A stretch of DNA of 64,000 nucleotides from Prostheceraeus crozeri (taxonomy: Eukaryota; Platyhelminthes; Polycladida; Euryleptidae). A program made the position numbers and the translations under genes. Location: the NCBI GenBank assembly GCA_907163375.1, contig CAJQUW010007737.1, positions 124,001-188,000 on the forward strand, read 5' to 3'. Below are positions 56,901 to 64,000 of this stretch, one piece after another (the stretch's first letter is position 1; each line of letters starts with the position of its first letter). The notes below the pieces were generated by a model, which saw nothing but the letters and a program-made list of their open reading frames with translations, had not been told where the DNA came from and ran no database searches.

Positions 56901-57294
56901 CTTTGTTACCTCTGTAGCAGATAATTAGGTAAATATCTTTAAAACAACGAAATTTAGTGCTTGATATCTTTTCGATCATGACTGTGCCTTTATAATTCAC
57001 AATATTTTCAAATTTGAGATTGATTAAACTATCTTTGAAGAATATTGATATTCCTTTTATGTTTCTACCAAGTTTGCATTCTTTTTTTCCTATTGAGTGG
57101 TGACCTTCATAATTTTTGATAATGGGAAAGTTATCAATATCTTTCAAATGAGTTTCACAGAAGCAAATTATATCAGCATTTTCCATATCATTCATCAAGT
57201 CAGAATTTAAAATTTTATCATCATTGAGTCCGTTTATGTTGACGTACTTAATATTCAAATATTCAGTGAGTTCGTCTTCATCCTCTCCTTCCAT
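53902..57294 (-). CDS. LINE ORF2: AP endonuclease and reverse transcriptase, intact
   Basis: ATG ending at 57294, 1130 codons, no breaks. Residues 10-270 are an apurinic endonuclease, with NINGLNDDK, CFCETHLKD, IILIGDLNGRIG, SMIDYFILSE and LYTDHSPIEI giving the metal-binding and catalytic residues. RT motifs cover about 480-760: KSGKSSGPDKLVYEMFK, WITPIYKSGNKNDATSYRYI, GFRKGNSTVDGI, LCFIDLSKAFDSV (motif A Asp), NGVPQGDSLSPTLFSLFM and CLIYADDIVLMS (YADD). A C-terminal C-x2-C...H-x3-C motif (CNLCAEQKVETIFHFICEC) follows at about 1065. The product nicks DNA and primes cDNA synthesis at the target. All catalytic residues are present, so the protein could still be active. Confidence 0.95.
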   Translation of the reverse strand: MEGEDEDELTEYLNIKYVNINGLNDDKILNSDLMNDMENADIICFCETHLKDIDNFPIIKNYEGHHSIGKKECKLGRNIKGISIFFKDSLINLKFENIVNYKGTVMIEKISSTKFRCFKDIYLIICYRGNKESRYKDKQFFQIIKNYILQYNMENIILIGDLNGRIGLENDNLHFGIPKRVSADTTLNNYGRDILTFCNETKLIIANGRFEIEESKGMCTFHCVQDITVKKSMIDYFILSESILTLLDKFKISHPVLYTDHSPIEITLKLTTNNVQKENKEPKQIPFQHCKIFPYKWTHGNNVSFDDTIFQRNCEALSNKIDAQLMNCNDIYTELLQIKDESTIPINRIKKSKYSGKITKLRNLHRKNVTIFKQNQSDNNLKNLLVSKRQLKTEIRKEKRKIKSDNIDKLIFAKETNDQKSYWKLINKNKKPVITSNLSAQDFLNQILNVDRYHSYKTTTDNQIEIKEINCDEHLDTMITKNEIKQTIKLMKSGKSSGPDKLVYEMFKINDNSIHILQNLFNKIMTENDEIPFSTSWITPIYKSGNKNDATSYRYINLSSSVEKILTKILNERLNELLYHHKIIHECQIGFRKGNSTVDGIFIVKEISQIYKNYKQPLYLCFIDLSKAFDSVQKTLVIKTLQSVLPNSNFLRLMTKLIIDKKYRILYNGNETDLFTLQNGVPQGDSLSPTLFSLFMNSLINEIHSKINEINAANIGHIKIPCLIYADDIVLMSNDKTGLIDQIKIAHFFCRKNGLKINYEKTKVMIQNDKYDHDYLDIDFNVEKRRIEIVKEYKYLGLWLSHNTKKHLEYLCKKGNKFAYLTAKKLREFGHVNGLVVKNTFDMLTLSKMKYGGEFCFHNKLSDLNKIQAQFYKRFYHLNNTTANYCLNGEFGLLPFEYHFCKAAINYWIKIVFCDGNNIIKMCYNHIKENLVEMKYSYTWCWRIQKLLKQLNLLYLWQNQKHLQRSERKCKSIVKTRLIEHFRNEWLDSAKSQTGMDYLELTQFDCQLKNYLTFNFNQKDVITLLKFRCGNHDLMVRIGSYKNRFAYEDRICNLCAEQKVETIFHFICECTLYNDIRTRFIPFCIDASKYDFYDMMQKLNVGNLLKLTKYIRMANDIRAIKKSEGYLLGD

Positions 57295-57301
57295 TGGCGT
57301 G

Positions 57302-57444
57302 CTAAACGAAAGGTCTTACAGGTGATCGCTGTCGTGTTTCAGTTCGGTGATGTAGTATGCGTGTTGGTGTGTAGTGTTGTATGTGTGTGTTGTTGCTCCC
57401 GCTCCTCGTTACTCTGAATCGTTCTTCTTCCTCTGCTATTCTTT
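57302..57444 (-). pseudogene. LINE ORF1, C-terminal piece after the Harbinger insert
   Basis: The last 46 codons of ORF1 lie to the left of the Harbinger element: RIAEEEERFRVTRSGSNNTH through RQRSPVRPFV to TAG at 57304-57302. The stop is 7 bases before the ORF2 start, a tight arrangement that suggests re-initiation or stop-start coupling. Length and frame agree exactly with the piece at 60999-61611. Confidence 0.8.
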
Positions 57445-57752
57445 GGCCCGTATGCATAAAAAGTAACTAGTAGAAGTAACTTCCATTTCACCAAGTTTGT
57501 ACTAGCAAGTATATACTCCGATGCATTTTCTTATGCATAAGAAGTAACTTCCAAGTCCGTACTTCCTAGTAAATACTCGTAAGTATAAACTAGACAAATT
57601 CGTATGCATAAAAAGTAATTTCTAGAAGTTACTTCTCAAATGAAAGTATGTACTAGATCAGAACGAGTATTTACTACCTCATTTTCCTAGTAAGCCAAAT
57701 AGCAACCTAGCAAGACGAGAATTGCACACCATTGGCTAATTGTGTCATTTTA

Positions 57753-58865
57753 ATGAAAGGAAATGCACCTAAATTGATCTGTTCTTTGAAAACTCACATA
57801 AGTGATAATTCTATTCGTGAAAGCGGTATGGATCTCGTGACTATATACATTCGTCGCCATATTAGAAGAGAACGATATTTTCGTGATAGACTGAATCCTT
57901 TGGAATATTACACTGACTGTGAATTGCAGAAATTATTTCGTTTTAATCGAACCAATATCCTTTTAATAACTCGTGTTCTGAAAGACAAAATTGAGAATAG
58001 CACTGGACGAAATTATTCTCTTTCATGTTTACATCAGGTGTGTATTGCTCTTCGTTTTTTCGCGACTGGTTCAATGCAACTAAGTTTGGGAGCATGGATA
58101 CATGTCGAACAATGTACAGTAAGTCGTGTATTATGGAAAGTCACTCGTGCAATTATCAGTAGTTATCCGGATACTTTTGTCACCGACTGTGAGCAAAACA
58201 AAGTTAGATTTTTTGAAAAGTTTGGAATACCTAATACATTTGGTGTCATCGATTGTACTCATATTAGGATACAACGGCCCCAAGATTACTATCATCCTGA
58301 AGAATATCTGAACAGAAAGAATTGCTATTCTATAAACGTACAATCAGTCTGTGATAGTGATTGTATTTTTACGGATATCGTTGTTGCGTGGCCTGGAAGT
58401 GTCCATGACAGCAGGATTTTTAAGAACTCCACTTTGTACGACAAACTGATCACTGGTGAAACCAAAGGACTCCTACTTGGTGACAGTGGTTATGCTCTTT
58501 CTCCATTTCTTTTAACCCCATTCTCAACACCTCAAACATCAGGAGAGGAGCATTTTAACAAGGTCCACAAGAAAGCGCGTTGTACAATAGAACGTGCATT
58601 TGGCCAATTAAAGCGAAGATTCCATTGCATGGGAAGCATCTTGCGATGCAAGACAGATCGTGTGACATCGGTCATCACTGCTTGTTTTATACTGCACAAT
58701 CTTGCAAAACGTTTTCATGAAATTGATCTGGACGACTCAGAAGAACTTCATTTAGAGGAAGAGGATGCCGAGTCTGACGAAAATCTATCGACAAGTAATG
58801 ATGCCCATATTCGTCGCTTGGGAGAAGCTAAACGCCGTGAGATAATGGAGTTTCTGTTGCTGTGA
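57753..58865 (+). CDS. Harbinger DDE transposase, intact
   Basis: The first ATG in the frame is at 57753, 370 codons; the one at 57828 (MDLVTIYIRRHIRRER) is also possible. An N-terminal helical region (LQKLFRFNRTNILLITRVL, LSCLHQVCIALRFFATGS) matches HARBI1-like proteins. The nuclease domain has GVIDCTHIRIQRP (first Asp), WPGSVHDSRIFKNS, LLGDSGYALSPFLLTPF (second Asp) and RCTIERAFGQLKRRFHCMG (Glu). An acidic tail ends in KRREIMEFLLL. No break is visible. The single-exon gene lies about 300 bases inside the left end. In this family the enzyme acts together with the Myb-like partner encoded at 59263-60682. Confidence 0.95.
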   Translation: MKGNAPKLICSLKTHISDNSIRESGMDLVTIYIRRHIRRERYFRDRLNPLEYYTDCELQKLFRFNRTNILLITRVLKDKIENSTGRNYSLSCLHQVCIALRFFATGSMQLSLGAWIHVEQCTVSRVLWKVTRAIISSYPDTFVTDCEQNKVRFFEKFGIPNTFGVIDCTHIRIQRPQDYYHPEEYLNRKNCYSINVQSVCDSDCIFTDIVVAWPGSVHDSRIFKNSTLYDKLITGETKGLLLGDSGYALSPFLLTPFSTPQTSGEEHFNKVHKKARCTIERAFGQLKRRFHCMGSILRCKTDRVTSVITACFILHNLAKRFHEIDLDDSEELHLEEEDAESDENLSTSNDAHIRRLGEAKRREIMEFLLL

Positions 58866-59262
58866 ATATAATCATGTTATATATGAGAACTAAGAAATTT
58901 GTCGTCGTTATGTACGCTTCCTTGTTTAAATTACAGTTATTTTTTTAACATAAAGTACCGGTACCTTGTTGTTTCTTGAACTATATTTTTAAGACAAAGA
59001 TCATGTGATAGAAGAAATGAACCAATAATTAACTTAGACTTATTATCTTAATTTAACATAGTTTGAGTATTCGTCAAAGACTACAGAAAAAAATAAAATA
59101 CGATAAAATTGATATTCCATCTATTTATTCGTACTGATCGATATTAGATAACCCGAGCATAAAATCAGCTAACTAAAAAGACTACCGAATGAAAACAATG
59201 ACCTTTATAAAATATCAATAATATTGTTACGGTACAGAAACAGTTACTCATACATTCACGAG

Positions 59263-60682
59263 TCAAAAAGGAGTGTTTTCGTCGTAAATATCTCGCAGAT
59301 AAGAATATTCTTGTGATACAATAGTTTGCGTTGATGCGTCCACCTTTCCTTTCACTTGACTTCGAAGCAGTTCTATCTTCAGTCGAAGTTTCTCCCGCTG
59401 AAGAATCAGTACCTCGCGATGTAGATCGTCGATAGGTTCGACGGCCTTTCTCTTTGTAGACCTTTGCTCGATATCCTCTTCCCCTCGATTTTCAATGTCT
59501 GGAAAGTGGAGATAGGTTGATAAATATAATGAACGGAGCCTTTTTATACATGTAATTATATAGTGTATATCATCAGTATATGTATATATTCCTATATGAT
59601 TTATTCTTTAATTACTAAAACAAACTTTAGTATTTGTTTTGATCCACAAATTGTACATGTATAGGCTACATGCATTTATTTCGTTGGTTCCCATTATCAT
59701 CCACATATTGTAATAGAGTACAAAGTTGGATGCATTTTCGGCTTTTATCAGTCATTATGTTGAAAATGTAAAATCTAAAACTGCAGTTGTTTTCCGCTTA
59801 CAACAAGGCTTCAGATAATCTTTTCAATTTCAAACATGATCCATTGTTGTAGAAGTTATCAATGAAATTCAGTTTCTACATCATATTACTGAGTCGTTTT
59901 GAGCTATATCGCGTGATTGCAATAGTAAAAGTTGCAATTAGGCCTACTCGTACATAGATGTTTGGCCAAGTCGGTCAGATATTCCTGCTTTAAACAGCTA
60001 GCAGTTTTCAGTAAGCTTATTTGAAATTTCTTAAAGACGGAGATTCTAGTTGGTTAGACATCTCAAATAATTTCTATCCATAGAATTATTATTGCAAAGA
60101 TAACGGTGTGCAAACCGAATAATTTGCCATGGGGATAAATCAGATAGATAATTTCCGCGGCCCGCTGAAAATCCGCGGCCAGGTATGTGGGTACTATGGA
60201 GGTACCCAAACTTTAATGTAAATACATGTAGGCCTAAGTATAAATCCGGATTATATTAATGAGTTAAAAGAAGGATAAAATAACTTACTTTTTAGAGACT
60301 GCTCATCATCTGGTGGAAGCTCTAAGTTCTCCAGATCCACTCCGTTCTCCATAGCTCCGACAACCTTGGTAATTTTAGGATTTTGCTCACCTAGAATTCT
60401 CCACACCAATCTATCGTTCTCACTCAACTCTTTCGATGGGCCCCCTCCAGTCTTCTTGACATCCTTTAACTTCTCCTTCAAGCGTTGCTGGACATTGTTC
60501 CACTTTTTTTGTAATTGCTCAATTGCAAGCGACTTTCCCGTTCTTACCACCAATTCCTGCTGCAACCAACTCCAAGCTTCCGCTCTTTTGTTACGGCCAT
60601 TCTTCGTGTTATCTTTAGAATTAATCACATACTTCTTCATCTCTAATATCTCCAAAAAAGTTGTTTCAGTTGAAGTATCCAT
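59263..60682 (-). CDS. Harbinger Myb/SANT-like protein, two exons
   Basis: Exon 1 runs from the ATG ending at 60682 to 60291. It encodes MDTSTETTFLEILEMKKYVI and a Myb/SANT-like fold (RAEAWSWLQQELVVRTGKSL, LQKKWNNVQQRLKEKLKDVK) with TGGGPSKELSENDRLVWRIL. It ends at a GTAAGT donor (60290-60285). Exon 2 (59498-59263) follows an acceptor with a CTCCACTTTCCAG tract. It completes an Asn codon and encodes a coiled coil (LHREVLILQREKLRLKIELL) before TGA. The phases agree and both exons are open, so I take the spliced product of about 208 residues. Such proteins bind the element ends and bring the transposase into the nucleus. Confidence 0.85.
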
Positions 60683-60998
60683 TCTGTTCGGTTGTTGTTG
60701 TCTTGTGATTGCTGAGTAAATGCTGTGATCGTGAGGCAGGCGTGTTCTATAGTAATGTATCGATAAAAGCGCACCGATTACCAGCGTTGCCAAGTATTTC
60801 CGCAAGGTTAATCATGTGACGACCATAGATATCTCACTGCGACACTTTTATACAAGAAGTTCCTACTAGCAAGTGCCTACTTTGTGAAGTTACTTTTTAT
60901 GCATACATATTGGAAGTAGATACTAGACAGAGTATATACTTGCAAGTAAGAACTAGGAAGTATTTACTTTCAAAAGTTACTTTTTATGCATACGGGCC

Positions 60999-61285
60999 TT
61001 TGTCTTTCGTTGTTGTATCTGTCAACTTCTCTCCGGTTGTCGTATTGTTCATGTTGATCTTCGTATCTTCCATGACGCCTATCATCGTATCTTCTTCTTC
61101 GCTCATCCTGTCCATATCGTTCGTTCCGCCGGTTGTGGCTCCCGTTTCTGTCATAATATCTGCTATTATTTAAATTTCGTTTCTGTCTGTTCCAGCAGTC
61201 TCTGATGTGATGTCCCGGCTTCCTGCAGAAATAACATATCATTCTTCTGTCATTGTGATGATATCTTGGTTGCCATTGTAGATGC

Positions 61286-61316
<31 letters not shown>

Positions 61317-61611
61317 GCTGTTGTTGCTGTCGTTCTTGTTGCTGTTGTATTGTTCTTCTAAATTCGCTGTTTCTCTGTATTTCCGCTTCAATTTTTTTCA
61401 TGTTTTCAGATATCTTTCTAATTTCTTTGAACATTTGTCTTCCATATAACACTTCTTTTAGTTCTTCATCATCTGTTTCACTCTCATTGTCACTGTCACT
61501 TTCACTTTCGTGGTGGATTTTCTTTGTTTCATTTTCATGTCTTCTCATTTTTGTATACATGCAGTGTACTTCTTTTATTTCTTGATGCTGCTTTTGTAAT
61601 TCGGTTTCCAA
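60999..61611 (-). pseudogene. LINE ORF1, N-terminal piece before the Harbinger insert
   Basis: The frame is open from 61611, though its first codon is not ATG (a TGA lies a few codons upstream). The first ATG is near residue 19, or the true start has been lost. A charged coiled-coil segment (EVLYGRQMFKEIRKISENMK) and a long Gln run are followed by a CCHC knuckle (CYFCRKPGHHIRDC) and an Arg/Tyr/Asp-rich tail to NNERQ. This is a nucleic-acid-binding ORF1 protein. With the piece at 57302-57441 the frame is continuous, 251 codons including the stop. Confidence 0.8.
61270..61345. repeat. GTT/GCT microsatellite (poly-Gln in LINE ORF1)
   Basis: About 20 Gln codons in a row (with one His nearby) on the - strand, mostly CAA with some CAG. 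Part of ORF1, and a likely site of length change between LINE copies. Confidence 0.9.
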
Positions 61612-61639
61612 TCCATTGATCCTTCACATGTCTCTAAAA

Positions 61640-62420
61640 TCGATTTAAATGATTGGAAATCCGAATGAGATTAGCTTTGGAATATAGCATGGTGAGTGCA
61701 TGGACATTGTGAATTTGAAATATTTCCAAAATCAGTCGAGTAGTTTTTCAATAAATCACAGTTTTATGCATTTCATACTACTTACAAGATTTAAGCGTCT
61801 CGTAGGCTATGAAGAAGAAATCCGAATAGCATCTTATCACAGACTATCAACATAAATATCATGTCAATACTGTATACAAAATTTGAAACAAATCTGTCGA
61901 GACAATGTTGAGAAATTTTGAATTTTTCACTGAAATAGCTTGTAAGTAGTATGTGTCGCAAGGGATCAGGCTAGTGTGCAGAAAAAAAATCCGAATGGCA
62001 TGTAAATTGATTCATGCTCTTTCTATGGATACAGATTGTCGAGTATGATTGTTTAAGCAGATTCCATCGAGTCAAATTGCAGAAAATCTAAAATATATAC
62101 AAAAATTTCAAAAAAATAAAAAAATTGAAGAAAATTTGAATGTAAAATGAAGTATATGCCACTAAATCCGAATGAATTGAGATTTGAAAAGTGCATTCTC
62201 CAACGTTTCCCATATACTCTATCAAAATATAAAGCGAATCGGTCGAGTAGTTGTCTCAAGATTTTGGCTTATATGTATAGAGTTTTGCGACAAATAGTTG
62301 TTGACATTGGACATACTTACATTGGACATTTGTACGCTTCATTGATCTCATGTACTCTATGTAGGTAGAGTCAATATTACTTATCATGTTGAATGTAGTT
62401 TTCTCAAGATTTAGGCATAA
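61640..62420. repeat. Degenerate tandem repeat, ~165-175 bp period
   Basis: AAATCCGAATRGCAT-like sequence appears near 61657, 61822, 61988 and 62164, and GTCGAGTAGTTTTTCA-like sequence appears near 61733, 61896, 62038 and 62240. The units have drifted widely. It lies directly upstream of the LINE ORF1 and could be its promoter-containing 5' region, since LINE 5' ends are often tandem; this is an inference. Confidence 0.5.
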
Positions 62421-62689
62421 CTTTAATCAAAATTGGTTACACGATTTTTTCACCGTCCTATGATCCATCTATGATCCATTTATTGACCCAAACAATATTA
62501 GCCCGTATTCAGCCAAAACATTTTTCGAACGTTGTTTACCAAAAGGGGTAATTTATTACCCCATGCATTTTTCGATTATGATAAATTAAGAAATCTAGAT
62601 TTGTTGATCTTATGGTCGTTTATGTAGTCAATACCATACGATAAGATAGCTGAATGATAATTTTTTTTAAATTAATTGATTTATTAATT

Positions 62690-62835
62690 AATTTACTGCT
62701 GTAATCTTGCATACTACTTTTTTTGGTTCTGAAGTAAAAACTGAAATTTGCTTAACATTGTAATTTATTGTGTAACATTGTAACATTGTAAATTACATTG
62801 TAACATTGTAAATTAACAATGTAATTTCAATTCTT
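62690..62835. repeat. Short AT-rich repeat with ACATTGTAA units
   Basis: ACATTGTAA or AACATTGTAAATT recurs about six times from 62765 to 62826, just after the piggyBac gene's stop on the - strand. Confidence 0.7.
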
Positions 62836-62843
62836 TTCAAAAT

Positions 62844-64000
62844 TTATTCGAAGCTCTGTTTGCAATCTTCGCACAACTGCGAGCAATGCTCTTTGCAACA
62901 AAAACGAACACAAAAAACACAGTTCATTCTGGTTTTCCGGTCAAGGCTGCGCGGGCAGAGATGGCAGCGGCCAGATGAATTTCTCGGCACCTGCAGCTGT
63001 CCATGTGCACCTCCAGGAGTGCTCGATAGAAAGCCCAATGACATAGCGAGATGCTGAAGCTCCCTCGGGATCCCTTGCCGGGACACCTGCCACTTGCTGA
63101 TTCGATCGTCAATGCAAGGTTGAAGTAGGCTCCTTGCAAGTTTCTCCAATGCATCTTTCCGATATCTGGGTGAAAGGTTTCGAGGCTCGTTTTTCAGGAC
63201 AAAAACCAATTTGCTTAGCACGACTGCATTTGCTGCAGCAACATCGAGAAGATAGAAAAAAACATTCAGTGTCCATCGAGCTGTTTTCCGCCGGCACGTG
63301 TATTTTTCGATCCGCCAATCGAGCGCATCAACTCCACCTTTGTAATCGTTGTAGGCCTCGATGATTTTCGGAGTCTTTTTGTCATTCGAATCGATAGTTG
63401 AGGTATGGTGCTCGGTGGAAAGTAAAACGACCATCTTCTTTGGTTTGCAAGCATATGAACACAGTGTCAAAGGACCAGCAAACAGAAATTCTGAACTGTA
63501 TAAGTCTCGATTCTTTGTCAGACAACTGGCAGGAATCTCAACCTTGTTTTGACGAAGAGTTCCTGTCAGAGTCATCCCCTCCTGCCATAGACGATTGGCT
63601 AAAGGAATTGATGTGAAAAAATTGTCCACTGTCACTCCTCTACCGGTTCGAAAGTAAGGTCGGCAAAGTTCGAGCACCACATTTTCACCCACGTTCACGT
63701 TTCGTCTGTTTCCTTGCTGTTCTTTTCCAGCGTAAAGTGTTGTGTCAAGTGCATAGCCAGTTTTTCCGTCAACAATGGTCCAGTATTTCAACCCGTATTT
63801 ATTGGGTTTATTCGGCATGTATTGTCGCACTGAGCACTTTCCACGAAAAGCGTATAGTGTTTCGTCCACACAGAGTTCTTCAGATGGTACAATTGCTTGT
63901 CGAATTTTGTCTCGAAAGTGGGTCATCATTTCTCGAATTTTGTAACATTTTGGGTCGTTGACTTTTCGTTCATTTCTTGAGTCGATATCATCAAATGTTA
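62844..64000 (-). CDS. piggyBac-type transposase, C-terminal two thirds (continues past window)
   Basis: The frame is open from the right edge of the window to the stop at 62844, about 385 codons. The DDD catalytic residues lie in CVDETLYAFRGK, GVTVDNFFTSIPLA and YNDYKGGVDALDW. The C-terminus has the Cys-rich DNA-binding domain (CHLCPRSLDRKTRMNCVFC, then CCKEHCSQLCEDC). No internal break is visible. The N-terminal part and the element ends lie outside or were not found. The protein is a cut-and-paste enzyme that joins at TTAA sites. Confidence 0.95.
   Translation of the reverse strand, partial: TFDDIDSRNERKVNDPKCYKIREMMTHFRDKIRQAIVPSEELCVDETLYAFRGKCSVRQYMPNKPNKYGLKYWTIVDGKTGYALDTTLYAGKEQQGNRRNVNVGENVVLELCRPYFRTGRGVTVDNFFTSIPLANRLWQEGMTLTGTLRQNKVEIPASCLTKNRDLYSSEFLFAGPLTLCSYACKPKKMVVLLSTEHHTSTIDSNDKKTPKIIEAYNDYKGGVDALDWRIEKYTCRRKTARWTLNVFFYLLDVAAANAVVLSKLVFVLKNEPRNLSPRYRKDALEKLARSLLQPCIDDRISKWQVSRQGIPRELQHLAMSLGFLSSTPGGAHGQLQVPRNSSGRCHLCPRSLDRKTRMNCVFCVRFCCKEHCSQLCEDCKQSFE

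Larger units (their letters stand above)
57445..60998 (+). mobile_element. PIF/Harbinger element, apparently complete
   Basis: A 3554-bp element with TTT on both sides (57442-57444, 60999-61001) and perfect 24-bp ends beginning GGCCCGTATGCATAAAAAG. Inner near-copies of the end lie at 57601-57621 and 60885-60907, so each end is doubled. It carries both Harbinger genes facing each other, a DDE transposase (+) and a Myb-like protein (-). All its parts look intact, so it is potentially autonomous, and it inserted into the LINE ORF1. Confidence 0.9.
53680..61611 (-). mobile_element. Two-ORF APE-type LINE, interrupted by a Harbinger element
   Basis: ORF1 (Gln-rich, CCHC knuckle) starts at about 61611. 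It is split by the Harbinger element at 57445-60998, resumes at 57441 and stops at 57304-57302. ORF2 starts 7 bases later at 57294 and is intact to 53902. Without the Harbinger insert, ORF1 plus ORF2 span about 4.1 kb. The 3' region contains a hairpin at 53691-53835. The exact 3' end and any poly-A tail were not found. Orientation and layout fit CR1/L2/Rex-like or related clades; I cannot choose between them. Confidence 0.85.

Overview
This is a stretch of an invertebrate animal genome. Coding sequence is sparse, introns have GT-AG borders, and most of what can be read is transposons: LINEs, Tc1/mariner, hAT, PIF/Harbinger, piggyBac, SINE-like pieces, satellite arrays and one old LTR-element fragment. 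Nothing in the sequence fixes the phylum. The base composition is AT-rich, with short GC-richer islands at coding or element-derived pieces.

From 0 to 11 kb lies the broken 3' side of a Bel/Pao-like element, a fragment of a multi-copy transposon-like gene ending in a hairpin, several short degenerate repeats, a striking G-then-C low-complexity block near 4.4-5.0 kb, and two tRNA-like SINE candidates. From 11.1 to 24.6 kb lies the best host gene: four phase-compatible coding exons on the + strand that end in three C2H2 zinc fingers. Its 8-kb intron holds MITEs, an R2-like LINE remnant and a gutted Harbinger element. Its 4.5-kb intron holds palindromic MITEs and a near-intact mariner.

From 27 to 51 kb runs a higher-order repeat region. 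Block A, a 90-bp satellite array and block B recur in the same order and are repeatedly split by transposons. These insertions are a mariner with 0.4-kb inverted ends, a hAT carrying another mariner, and a 7.7-kb element with clean terminal inverted repeats and ATAT target duplications. The 7.7-kb element carries a DUF7869-like gene, itself split by a small Harbinger-type element with a CTG duplication, and also a hAT. This 7.7-kb element is the best candidate for a poorly described system: the DUF7869-like protein may be its transposase.

From 53 to 64 kb lies a two-ORF LINE on the - strand. Its ORF2 is intact, and its ORF1 is split by a full two-gene Harbinger element that has a TTT target duplication and apparently intact genes. 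Removing that element and one duplication restores an open ORF1. The window ends inside a piggyBac transposase gene. The layers of insertion give a relative age order at several points.
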